From NCBI RefSeq assembly GCF_014892515.1, contig NZ_JADBGR010000084.1, positions 1-64,000 on the forward strand: a stretch of DNA of 64,000 nucleotides, written 5' to 3'. The position numbers and the translations under genes were made by a program. Origin of the DNA: Myceligenerans pegani. Its GTDB lineage: Bacteria > Actinomycetota > Actinomycetes > Actinomycetales > Cellulomonadaceae. Below the pieces are notes generated by a model, which saw nothing but the letters and a program-made list of their open reading frames with translations, was not told where the DNA came from and made no database searches. Shown piece by piece: positions 26,105 through 33,981 of the stretch (position 1 is its first letter; each line of letters starts with the position of its first letter).

Positions 26105-26542
26105 GTGGAAGACCGTAGGCCGATCGAGATCCTCCTGGTCGAGGACGACCCCGGTGACGTGCTGATGACGCAGGAGGCCTTCGCCGAGCACGAGACCCCG
26201 GTGCACGTCTCGGTGGCGGGCGACGGCGTGGCCGCGCTCGACTTCCTGCGCAAGCAGGGCGAGTGGGCCGATGCCCCGGAACCGGACCTGGTGCTGCTGG
26301 ACCTCAACCTCCCCCGGATGGACGGCATGGAAGTCCTGGCGGTCGTGAAGAACGACCCGATGCTGCGGCACATCCCGATCGTGGTGCTCACCACGTCGGA
26401 CGCCCAGGAGGACGTCGTCGGCTCGTATTCGCTGCACGCGAACGCGTACGTGACCAAGCCCGTGGACTTCGACAAGTTCCAGGCCGTGGTGCGGCAGATC
26501 GACGAGTTCTTCGTCTCCACGGTGCTGCGTCCCGGGCACTAG
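26105..26542 (+). CDS. Single-domain response regulator (Rcp1-like)
   Basis: A 145-residue stand-alone receiver: acidic patch VEDDPGD, phosphoacceptor Asp66 in LLDLNLPRMDG, Thr in VVLTTSD and Lys in AYVTKPVD. This shape is that of Rcp1-type receivers that pair with phytochrome-like kinases and act as phosphate shuttles. The GTG at 26105 has GGGGAGGACC upstream. It follows the kinase by 65 bp and completes a three-gene phosphorelay-like cassette. No DNA-binding domain. Confidence 0.9.
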   Translation: MEDRRPIEILLVEDDPGDVLMTQEAFAEHETPVHVSVAGDGVAALDFLRKQGEWADAPEPDLVLLDLNLPRMDGMEVLAVVKNDPMLRHIPIVVLTTSDAQEDVVGSYSLHANAYVTKPVDFDKFQAVVRQIDEFFVSTVLRPGH

Positions 26543-26622
26543 GCACGGGCCGTGGGAAGTTCCTCCCCCGTTCCGTTGTTGTTCGCACCAGGGATCGTCG
26601 AGAAGGAGACGAGGAAGAGAAC

Positions 26623-27618
26623 GTGCTGGATCCGCAGGAAATCTACGAGGTTGACGAGGCCGCCGTGGCGCGGACCCTGGGCGAGCGTGCCCTCGGCGAC
26701 GACGCCCCCGAGGCGGTCCCGGGCCACGCGGTCGCGGAACGCCGCGGGATCGCGCGGCGGGGTGAGGGCCCGGTGCTCCTGCACTCGATGCGCGGGTTCG
26801 TGGACGCGGGCGCGGCAGGCCAGATCGCCGTAGAGCACCTCGTTGGCGAGCTGGCCACGGAGCGCCTGGTGACGTTCGACATCGACCAGCTGCTCGACTA
26901 CCGCAGCAAGCGCGGCACGATGACGTTCGACAGCGATCGCTGGGTCGGTTACGACGCCCCGGAGCTCGCGATCGACCACGTGATCGACAAGGAGGGGACC
27001 GGCTTCCTGCTCCTGCACGGCGCCGAGCCGGACCTGCAGTGGGAGCGCGTCGTCGCGGCGGTGGAGCAGCTCGTGCGCCGGTTCGGCGTGAGCCTGGCGG
27101 TGGGCGTGCACGGGATCCCGATGGGCGTGCCGCACACCCGGCCGATGTCGCTGACCGCCCACGCCACGCGGTCCGGCCTGATCGAGGACTACACCTCGTG
27201 GTTCGGTTCGGTGCAGGTTCCGGGATCGCTGGCGTCCCTGCTGGAGCTCCGGCTCGGTGAGGCGGGCCACGACGCGCTCGGCTTCACGATGCACGTGCCG
27301 CACTACCTGGCGCAGTCCCACTACCCGCCGGCGGCCGTGGTCGCGTTGCAGCACATCGAGCGCACGACGGGCCTGGCGCTCGGGATCGGCGCACTCGACG
27401 CCGCGGCGGTGGACGCCCGGATCGAGGTGGAGCAGCAGGTGGCCGAGTCGGGGGAGATCGCGGCCGTGGTCAGTGCGCTCGAGGAGCAGTACGACGCCTT
27501 CTCCCGGTCGATCGGGCGGCCGAACCTGCTCGCGGAGTCCGCTCCGCTGCCGACGGCCGACGAGATCGGCGCCGAGCTCGAGCGTTTCCTCGCCCAGCAG
27601 GACCGGCCGGGCGAGTAG
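26623..27618 (+). CDS. PAC2-family protein
   Basis: A 331-residue protein of the PAC2 (proteasome assembly chaperone 2-like) family found in archaea and actinobacteria. Typical parts are VLLHSMRGFVDAGAAG, the ATERLVTFDIDQLLDYR region, FLLLHGAEPDLQWE and GVHGIPMGVPHTRP. The C-terminus is helical and acidic. The actinobacterial role is unknown; a link to proteasome assembly is only suggested by family name. The GTG at 26623 follows GAGGAAGAG. The ORF extends 5' but only as an out-of-context extension through the receiver gene. Confidence 0.82.
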   Translation: MLDPQEIYEVDEAAVARTLGERALGDDAPEAVPGHAVAERRGIARRGEGPVLLHSMRGFVDAGAAGQIAVEHLVGELATERLVTFDIDQLLDYRSKRGTMTFDSDRWVGYDAPELAIDHVIDKEGTGFLLLHGAEPDLQWERVVAAVEQLVRRFGVSLAVGVHGIPMGVPHTRPMSLTAHATRSGLIEDYTSWFGSVQVPGSLASLLELRLGEAGHDALGFTMHVPHYLAQSHYPPAAVVALQHIERTTGLALGIGALDAAAVDARIEVEQQVAESGEIAAVVSALEEQYDAFSRSIGRPNLLAESAPLPTADEIGAELERFLAQQDRPGE

Positions 27619-27837
27619 CCCGGCGCCGGCGCCTTCGGTTTCCTGGCCCGCCTCGCGTTCCCGACAGAGCGGGAATGTCCGGTATCTATGGCAATGGTGA
27701 ATGGTCCGTGCCACACTGGCGCACGCCGCACCGCGAGCTGCCGGCGCCACGCTCAACGCGTGCGCGGGTCCCACAGGGCGCGTCGCGGCACGGTGCGGGC
27801 ACTCGGCTCGCACGAGTGACGGAAGGTCGAAAGACGC

Positions 27838-28041
27838 ATGGCGCAGGGTTCTGTGAAGTGGTTCAACGCGGAGAAGGGGTACGGGTTCATCGCCCAGGAC
27901 GGCGGCGGTGCCGACGTCTTCGTGCACTACTCCGCGATCGAGACGCAGGGGTACCGGACGCTCGAGGAGGCCCAGCGGGTCGAGTTCGAGATCACACAGG
28001 GCCCCAAGGGGCCGCAGGCGGAGCAGGTCGTGCCGCTCTGA
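27838..28041 (+). CDS. cspA: Cold-shock domain protein
   Basis: A 67-residue single cold-shock domain, an RNA/ssDNA chaperone. RNP1 (KGYGFI) and RNP2 (VFVHY) are both intact after the [10 protein letters not shown] start. The 219-bp upstream gap is long, in keeping with the long regulated leaders of csp genes, and contains TATCTATGG near 27685 as a possible -10; this is weak. A strong hairpin follows 43 bp after the stop. Confidence 0.95.
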   Translation: MAQGSVKWFNAEKGYGFIAQDGGGADVFVHYSAIETQGYRTLEEAQRVEFEITQGPKGPQAEQVVPL

Positions 28042-28064
28042 CCGTGTTCCGGTCCGGCGAGGCG

Positions 28065-29090
28065 TCACGTCGTCTCTGACGCAGAGGAGGGCCGCATCCC
28101 GTGCCGCGGGGTGCGGCCCTCCTCGTGCTCCGGGCCAGACACCGGGGCTTCGTCCGCCGGAACGGCCCGCGAGGCGGCGCCGGCGGTGGTCTCCGGGGCG
28201 ATCGGGTCCGGTGCCGTCACCATCGGTGCCGTCGTGCCGGCGAAGCGGGTGGCGTCCTCGCCGGCGAGCAGTGTGGCGGGGACGGCCAGCGTGCGCAGTG
28301 CCCGGCCGAGGGCGGCGTCCCGCAGGTCGGTGTGGCCGGAGGTGGCGTCGCGTACCGCCGCCAGGACCACGTTGCCGTACCTGCGGCCCTTGAGGATCGC
28401 GGGCTCGGCGATCGCCGCCAGCCGGCCGGACGCCGCCGCCGAGGGGCCGAAGACCTCGGCGAGGCTCGCGAGCTCCTGGCGTGCGAGGGCCAGCGGCGGC
28501 CGGTCCGCGCAGTTGAGCAGCAGCACACCGCCGGGTCGCAGCGCGCGACGTGCCGCCTGGGCGAACCGCGTGCCGACGAGATGGCCGGGCGTGGCGTCGC
28601 CGGCGAAGACGTCCCGGATCACGACGTCGAACGACTCCGGGTGCACGCTCGCCAGCGCCCGGCCGGCGTCGTCGGCCCGCAGGCGCAGGAGGGGGGACCG
28701 GGGCAGGGCGAACCACTCCCGCACGAGCTCGATCAGCCGGGCGTCGAGGTCGACGCCGAGCTGCCGCGACCCGGGACGCTCGTGCTCGACGTACCGCGCC
28801 AGGGCGCTGCCCGCGGCGCCCAGATGGAGCACGCGCAGCGGCCCCGCGGGCAGGAGGTCGAGCACGGCGGCCATCTGCTGCATGTACTCGAAGTCGAGGA
28901 ACCCGGGGTCGCCCAGGTCGAGGCTCGAGCTGGGCACGCCGTTGACGTGCAGCGTCACCCGATCGGGATGGTCCGGGTCGCGAATCACCTCCGCCGTCCC
29001 GGTGCTGATCGGGACCGGCCCGGCGGGGAATGTCAGTGTCCCGGTGTTTGATGGGGTGCGTCGGGCGGGGCGGGTCTTGCGTCGGGCCAT
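28065..29090 (-). CDS. Spermidine synthase-like methyltransferase-fold protein
   Basis: A 341-residue protein with a SpeE-type Rossmann fold: VLHLGAAGSALARY (motif I), GVDLDARLI and DVVIRDVFAGDATP, preceded by a basic MARRKTRPARR start. Actinobacterial members are annotated as spermidine synthase-like, but polyamine specificity is unproven; a SAM-dependent methyltransferase is an alternative. The C-terminal 60 residues are a Pro/Ala/Thr-rich tail whose codons run through a strong hairpin shared with cspA. The gene is divergent from the SOS-controlled HEPN-dinB operon (90-bp gap). Confidence 0.75.
   Translation of the reverse strand: MARRKTRPARRTPSNTGTLTFPAGPVPISTGTAEVIRDPDHPDRVTLHVNGVPSSSLDLGDPGFLDFEYMQQMAAVLDLLPAGPLRVLHLGAAGSALARYVEHERPGSRQLGVDLDARLIELVREWFALPRSPLLRLRADDAGRALASVHPESFDVVIRDVFAGDATPGHLVGTRFAQAARRALRPGGVLLLNCADRPPLALARQELASLAEVFGPSAAASGRLAAIAEPAILKGRRYGNVVLAAVRDATSGHTDLRDAALGRALRTLAVPATLLAGEDATRFAGTTAPMVTAPDPIAPETTAGAASRAVPADEAPVSGPEHEEGRTPRHGMRPSSASETT
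28084..28124. terminator. Hairpin terminator of cspA overlapping convergent CDS
   Basis: A perfect 13-bp stem (28084-28096 with 28112-28124) and 15-base loop. It ends cspA transcription on the plus strand but lies inside the last codons of the convergent SpeE-like gene. No T-run. Confidence 0.7.
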
Positions 29091-29122
29091 GGGGCCCAGT
29101 GTCTCGCGGGCCGCGGGACGGA

Positions 29123-29151
29123 TTGACACGTTCGAACGAATGTTCGACACT
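29123..29151 (+). promoter_or_regulatory. HEPN-dinB operon promoter
   Basis: A perfect TTGACA (29123-29128), 17 bp, and GACACT (29146-29151). The SOS box fills almost the whole spacer. Confidence 0.65.
29132..29147. promoter_or_regulatory. Perfect SOS box of HEPN-dinB operon
   Basis: TCGAAC-GAAT-GTTCGA is an exact match to the actinobacterial LexA-binding consensus, located between the -35 and -10. Confidence 0.92.
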
Positions 29152-29180
29152 GACGGTGAGGAACCGGATCGGAGGGCAAC

Positions 29181-29657
29181 ATGGGCATGACCCAGGGCAG
29201 GGGATCGGATGTCGTCGCCGCGAGCACGCGCGTACCGCGACCCGTACCTCCCGGCGTCCGTGCGCTGCTGCGCAGGGCGGACGCGGAACTGGCGCAGGCG
29301 CACGCCGCGCCCCGTCCGGAGGACCGGTTCCGGCACGCCCATCTCGCGGCCATCCGCGCGGCGGCCGCGGTTCTCGCGCTGCGCGGGCGGCCGCCGGCGC
29401 GATCCGGGGCACGGACCGTCTGGGAGATGCTCGTGCGGGTCGAGCCGGACCTGGCGCCGTGGTCCGGCTACTTCGCGTCGGGGGCGCCGCTGCGTGCGGC
29501 CGTCGACGCCGGCCGCACCGGTGAGGTGGACGCCTCACGGGCCGACGAGATCATCGCCTGCGCGGAGGACTTCCGCGACGAGGTGGCGATGCTGGCGGAC
29601 CCGGACGCGACGTTCGCGCACCGCCCGCACCTGCAGCTCGTGCCGGAGGCGTCATGA
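29181..29657 (+). CDS. SAV_6107-family HEPN-domain protein
   Basis: A 158-residue, all-helical protein resembling the actinobacterial SAV_6107-type HEPN family (RHAHLAAIRAAAAVLALRG core). HEPN domains bind nucleic acids or nucleotides and many are RNases, but I do not see the classical R-x4-6-H RNase motif in its usual place. It is the first gene of an SOS-controlled operon with dinB, 16 bp upstream of it, so a role in damage tolerance is likely but unknown. The ATG at 29181 has GGAGG 5 bases upstream. Confidence 0.78.
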   Translation: MGMTQGRGSDVVAASTRVPRPVPPGVRALLRRADAELAQAHAAPRPEDRFRHAHLAAIRAAAAVLALRGRPPARSGARTVWEMLVRVEPDLAPWSGYFASGAPLRAAVDAGRTGEVDASRADEIIACAEDFRDEVAMLADPDATFAHRPHLQLVPEAS

Positions 29658-29673
29658 CCCGGAACCGGCGCAC

Positions 29674-30888
29674 GTGAGCCGCGCGCCGAGGTCCGCGGCG
29701 GCGCGGCGGGACTGGGGCTCGGACGAGTCGGGGTGCACGATCATGCACGTCGACATGGACGCGTTCTTCGCCTCGTGCGAGATCGCCCGGCGCCCCGAAC
29801 TGCGCGGCAAGCCGGTGATCGTGGGCGGGCAGGAGCGCGGGGTCGTGTCGGCGGCGACGTACGAGGCGCGGGCCTACGGGGTGAGATCGGCCATGGCGAT
29901 GACACGGGCACGCCTCCTGTGCCCGCAGGCTATCGTCGTCAAGCCGGACTTCGCGCTGTACTCGAAGGTGTCCCGCGGGGTGATGGAGATCCTCGGCGAG
30001 GTCACGCCCCTGGTCGAGAAGGTCAGCGTCGACGAGGCCTTCCTCGACGTCGCCGGGGCGTGGCGGCGGCTCGGTGAACCCACCCGGATCGGGGCGGACA
30101 TCCGCGAACGGATCCGGGCGGCGTACGGTGTGACGGCCTCGGTGGGCGTGGCGCGGAACAAGTTCGTGGCGAAGCTCGCCTCGACGCACGCCAAGCCCGA
30201 CGGGATGCTGCTGATCCCGGACGCGGCCACGGTCGAGTTCCTGCACTGCCTGCCTGTCGGCGCGCTGTGGGGGGTCGGGGAGAAGACCGAGCAGGCACTG
30301 GCGGCGTGGGGGATCACCACGGTCGCGGAACTGGCGCACACTGATCTGCCCAGCCTGCAGACCGCCGTCGGGCGGGTGAGCGGGGCCCACCTCCACAACC
30401 TGGCGTGGGGCCGCGACCTGCGCCCGGTGGTGCCGGGACGCGAGGAGCACAGCGTCGGCGCGGAGACGACCTTCGGCGTCGACGTGCACGACGAGACGGT
30501 GCTGGCCCGACGCATCCGGGAACTCGCGGACCGGGTCGCGGCGCGGATGCGGAAGCAGGGAGTGGTGGCCCGCACGGTGTCGGTCAAGGTGCGCACCAGT
30601 GACTTCGTCACGGTGACCCGGTCGCGGACCCTGCACGGGCCGACCGACGTGGCCCGGGACATCTACCTCGTGGCGCGCGAGCTCGTCGCGTCCGTGGACC
30701 GGCGAGGCCTGCCGGTACGGCTCGTGGGCGTGCGCGGCGAGCGTGTTCTCGAGCGGGAAGGGCTGGCCGCCCAGCCGACCCTCGAGGAAGCCGCCGACCC
30801 GCGTGCGGGTGCGCAGCGGGACGTCGAGCTCGCGCTCGACGCCGTGCGCCGCAAGTTCGGCCAGGCAGCCATCGACCTCGGGGCCTAG
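29674..30888 (+). CDS. dinB: DNA polymerase IV (Y-family)
   Basis: A 404-residue translesion polymerase. Catalytic acidic residues are in MHVDMDAFFASCE and KVSVDEAFLDV; the fingers and thumb follow, with the little-finger domain from about residue 245. The tail (about 370-404) lacks an obvious beta-clamp motif. The GTG at 29674 (MSRAPRSAAARRDWG) matches actinobacterial DinB starts; the frame upstream overlaps the HEPN gene. It is controlled through the SOS promoter at 29123-29151. Confidence 0.94.
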   Translation: MSRAPRSAAARRDWGSDESGCTIMHVDMDAFFASCEIARRPELRGKPVIVGGQERGVVSAATYEARAYGVRSAMAMTRARLLCPQAIVVKPDFALYSKVSRGVMEILGEVTPLVEKVSVDEAFLDVAGAWRRLGEPTRIGADIRERIRAAYGVTASVGVARNKFVAKLASTHAKPDGMLLIPDAATVEFLHCLPVGALWGVGEKTEQALAAWGITTVAELAHTDLPSLQTAVGRVSGAHLHNLAWGRDLRPVVPGREEHSVGAETTFGVDVHDETVLARRIRELADRVAARMRKQGVVARTVSVKVRTSDFVTVTRSRTLHGPTDVARDIYLVARELVASVDRRGLPVRLVGVRGERVLEREGLAAQPTLEEAADPRAGAQRDVELALDAVRRKFGQAAIDLGA

Positions 30889-31048
30889 GGACCGGAACGC
30901 AGGACGGACCGGATCCCGGGATGGACCGGAACCCAGAACACTCGTCCGACCTGTAAGGTCGCTTCGTCCGGGATGTCGACTACCGCACAGCGCGCGACCG
31001 GCTTATCCTGAGAGAGTCATCGTAACTTTGCGAGATCTGGGGGTCTCG

Positions 31049-31465
31049 ATGCCGCTTTCCGAGTACGAGCAGCGAGTGCTGGAGCAGATGGAGCGCGCCC
31101 TCACCTCCGACGACCCGCGTCTCGCGAACACGTTGCAGTCCTCCGGCCGCAGGTCCGTGCTGCGGTACGTGCTGGCGGGCGTCGCCGTCGTCGTCGGCCT
31201 GCTGCTGCTCGTGGTGGGCGTCGCGTCGTCCAGCACGTGGATCGGCGTGGTGGGTTTCATCCTGATGTTCGCGGGCGTCGTGTTCGCCGTCGCCGCACCG
31301 CGGCGGAAGTCGGGTCCGGCGGGCGTGGTGGACGCACAGGGCAACGTCGTGCCCCCGAAGCCCGGGAAGGGCGACGGGGACCGGTCGTCCGGCGAGGGAG
31401 GCTGGTCGGGCTTCCTGACCAGGCTCGAGGAGCGCTGGGACCGCCGCCGCGACCAGGGCCGCTGA
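31049..31465 (+). CDS. DUF3040 membrane protein
   Basis: A 138-residue small membrane protein of the actinobacterial DUF3040 family: MPLSEYEQRVLEQME start, DDPRLA motif, two membrane helices (VLRYVLAGVAVVVGLLLLVVGV and WIGVVGFILMFAGVVFAVA), and a charged Gly/Lys/Arg tail. It is often found near mraZ and dinB in actinobacteria, suggesting an envelope role, but no function is known. The ATG at 31049 follows TCTGGGGGTCTC. A TATCCT at 31004 may be its -10. Confidence 0.85.
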   Translation: MPLSEYEQRVLEQMERALTSDDPRLANTLQSSGRRSVLRYVLAGVAVVVGLLLLVVGVASSSTWIGVVGFILMFAGVVFAVAAPRRKSGPAGVVDAQGNVVPPKPGKGDGDRSSGEGGWSGFLTRLEERWDRRRDQGR

Positions 31466-31482
31466 GCCCGAGACAGGATAGG

Positions 31483-31528
31483 CGGAGTGTGCCCAACGGG
31501 GTTGGGCCACTCCGTCTCGTTGTTTCTT
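31483..31528 (+). terminator. Rho-independent terminator of DUF3040 gene
   Basis: A 13-bp stem with one bulged T (31483-31496 with 31502-31514), 5-base loop, then the T-rich tract TCTCGTTGTTTCTT. One of the few hairpins in this window with a proper T-tract. Confidence 0.8.
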
Positions 31529-31530
31529 GC

Positions 31531-31573
31531 CGGGGGCGGAGCCCCCGCACCCCGCCCCGGGGCTCTGCCCCGG
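31531..31573. repeat. Stacked GC inverted repeats
   Basis: CGGGGGC-GGA-GCCCCCG (31531-31547) and CCGGGGC-TCT-GCCCCGG (31557-31573) are two perfect 7-bp-stem hairpins with 3-base loops. Further inverted GC runs follow. Such units are common actinobacterial terminators or repetitive elements; here they may terminate the minus-strand moxR operon. Confidence 0.65.
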
Positions 31574-31617
31574 ACCCCGGCGTGCGGGGCCGGGTTTCCG
31601 CAGAGCCCGCGGAGGGC

Positions 31618-33981
31618 TCAGCGGCGCAGGGCCTGGGTCAGGACCTCGCCGACCCTGGCCGCTGCCGTGTCCGGCGTGCTCCCGAGGGTCTCCGAGATCC
31701 CCGCGGAGACCGTCGCCGTGAGTTCGTCGAGCTGCGCCGGTGACGGCGACATGTACTCGCGGGCGTAACGCTCGTTCTCCGCGGCATGGGCGAGGGCGAC
31801 GATCCCCTCCGCGGTCTCGTCGGGCAGCGGGTTCCCGGTGCGGGTCCGCACCTGCTCCGCGATCTCGCCCGGCGCCTGCCGAAGGGTCGTCGACGGCCCG
31901 AGCACCACGTTCCGCTCGGCGAGCTGCGCCACCACCCGCTCCCACGCCTGCTCGGGATCGAGCGTCACGGAGTCCTGGCGGCGCCGGAGGAGCAGCCACA
32001 GCCCCACCGCGCAGACCGCCAGCGCACCCGCCGCCGTACCGGCCCAGACCTCCCAGGGCAACGACTCGCTGACGCCTCCCCGGCCCGCGGCGCCGCCCCC
32101 TGCCGGATCGGCCTCGGCCGTGGGCTCCTCGTCGGGCTCGTCCTCCGGGACGCTCGTGGGGCGCCGCTCCTCCGGCACCTCGGTCGGCGCCGGGCCCGGT
32201 GCGGCGACGGGGTTCGCGTAGTCGGGCAGCGGACCGGTCTGCACCTGCGGCGTCGGCTCGAACCGGACCCACCCGAAGCCCTGGAACCACACCTCGGGCC
32301 ACGAGTGCGAGTCCTGGCCGGTGACGGACCACACGCCGTCGCCGTCCTCGTCGCTGCCGGGCAGGTACCCCACGCCGATCCGGGTCGGGATGCCGAGCGA
32401 ACGGGCCATGACGAAGTACGCCGTCGAGAACTGGACGCAGTATCCCTGCCGATCGGTCAGGAAGTCCCAGGTGGCATCGTTGGTCCGGGCCGGCGCCGTG
32501 TCCGGGGTGTACGTGAACCCGCCCTCGTGGTGCAGCCAGTTCTGCAGCGCCACGGCCTGGTCGTAGCGCGTGCGCGCGCCCTCCGTGACCGCCCGCGCGA
32601 GCTCGGCGGTCTCCGCGAGGAACTCCGTCTCCTCCAGCTCGAGGTAGTCGGCGCTCGCCGGCATGCCGTCCCCGGCGGCCCGCAGCGCCTCGGGGGACAG
32701 GCCACGGTCCAGCATCTCGACCGTGTACTGCGTGCCCTCGGTGAGCCGCCCGTCGCTGCGGACCTCGTCGAGGACCGGGTCCCAGCGCCATCGGTCGTCG
32801 CCCGGGGGCATGATGACCCGGCGCGGACCGCCGGGGATCGGCAGCAGGCCGTCCCGGTCGGACGAGATCCGCACGTCGAGCGTCGTGGACCCGCCCGCGA
32901 GGTTCTCCGTCCCCGACATGAGCCGTGACTCCGGCGTGACGTCCACCAGCCCGCCGTCGCGCGGGTCCCAGCTGACCCGGCGGCCGTCCCAGGCGGTGAA
33001 CGTCCGCTCGCGCAGCGGGCCGCGCTGCTCCGGGTCGGAGATCTCGTAGCTGAGGACCTCGGCCGAGGACCGCGCGCCCAGACCGGCGCGCATGTCGAAC
33101 TCGTCCGACAGCTCGAGGGACTGCCCCTGCGTGCGGAAGATCTGCGAGAAACCGGTGGCCACGCCGGGAACGGCCGCGACCACCGCGCCGGTGCCCAGGG
33201 CGAGGACCGCCACGACGACGGACGAGACCGCGGTGATCCACGCCCGCGAGCGGCGTGCCCGGGCGACGGCGGCGTCCCGGCTCGATCCCCGGACGAACGC
33301 GGAGCCGGACTGGTCGAGGGTGAGCAGCAGCAGCGCCGCCGTGACCGCCACGACGAACGTCCCGGCCGGGATGCGCCCCATGATCGACAGCGACGGCGTC
33401 CACAGGACCAGGAGGGGAAGCCCGGCCATCGCGGGCATCCGCGCCCCGGCGAGCGAGTCGGCGACGAGGAACATCAGGAGCGTGCCGCCGACGGCGACCA
33501 TCCCGATGGGCAGGCTGTCCTCGACCGGTGCGCGCTCCGTGGTCATGATGTTCGTGGCGATCGCGAACCGGTCGAGGACCCAGCGCCACTCGTCCACCCC
33601 GACCAGCAGGGTCAGCTCGCCCGTGGCGGTGCCGTACCGCGCCAGGACGTACCAGGACGCCACCGCCAGGCCGACGAGCGTGGCCAGGAAGGACACCGTC
33701 CCCGCGGCACGTTCGGCCGCGTGGTCGCCCGCGGACTCCCGTGCGGAGCCCCCGCCCGTCTCGCGCCGGGGCCCGGCGCGGTTCATCGCCCGGTTCAGCA
33801 GGGCCCACCGGGTCAGGCTCGTGCACGCGGCGACCAGGATCACGCCGACGACGCCGGCCCGCGTCCAGGCCCCTGGCTCGATGATCTCGCCGAGCGCGAA
33901 CATCGACGCGATCGTCGCGACGGCGACCAGGACGCCGCTCACGACCGTCCGCGTGAGTGCTCCGTGATGTGCCGGGATCAT
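31618..33981 (-). CDS. Membrane transglutaminase-domain protein (TgpA-like)
   Basis: A 787-residue protein with about eight N-terminal membrane segments, a large extracytoplasmic domain with a transglutaminase-like core, a Glu/Pro-rich stretch, one more membrane helix (VWAGTAAGALAVCAVGLWLLL) and a cytoplasmic DUF4129-like tail. Catalytic Cys515 in RQGYCVQFSTAY and His559 in QDSHSWPEVWF are visible; the third (Asp) residue was not located with certainty. Together with MoxR and the DUF58 protein it forms a conserved three-gene unit. The ATG overlaps the DUF58 stop (ATGA). The envelope role is not defined. Confidence 0.9.
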   Translation of the reverse strand: MIPAHHGALTRTVVSGVLVAVATIASMFALGEIIEPGAWTRAGVVGVILVAACTSLTRWALLNRAMNRAGPRRETGGGSARESAGDHAAERAAGTVSFLATLVGLAVASWYVLARYGTATGELTLLVGVDEWRWVLDRFAIATNIMTTERAPVEDSLPIGMVAVGGTLLMFLVADSLAGARMPAMAGLPLLVLWTPSLSIMGRIPAGTFVVAVTAALLLLTLDQSGSAFVRGSSRDAAVARARRSRAWITAVSSVVVAVLALGTGAVVAAVPGVATGFSQIFRTQGQSLELSDEFDMRAGLGARSSAEVLSYEISDPEQRGPLRERTFTAWDGRRVSWDPRDGGLVDVTPESRLMSGTENLAGGSTTLDVRISSDRDGLLPIPGGPRRVIMPPGDDRWRWDPVLDEVRSDGRLTEGTQYTVEMLDRGLSPEALRAAGDGMPASADYLELEETEFLAETAELARAVTEGARTRYDQAVALQNWLHHEGGFTYTPDTAPARTNDATWDFLTDRQGYCVQFSTAYFVMARSLGIPTRIGVGYLPGSDEDGDGVWSVTGQDSHSWPEVWFQGFGWVRFEPTPQVQTGPLPDYANPVAAPGPAPTEVPEERRPTSVPEDEPDEEPTAEADPAGGGAAGRGGVSESLPWEVWAGTAAGALAVCAVGLWLLLRRRQDSVTLDPEQAWERVVAQLAERNVVLGPSTTLRQAPGEIAEQVRTRTGNPLPDETAEGIVALAHAAENERYAREYMSPSPAQLDELTATVSAGISETLGSTPDTAAARVGEVLTQALRR

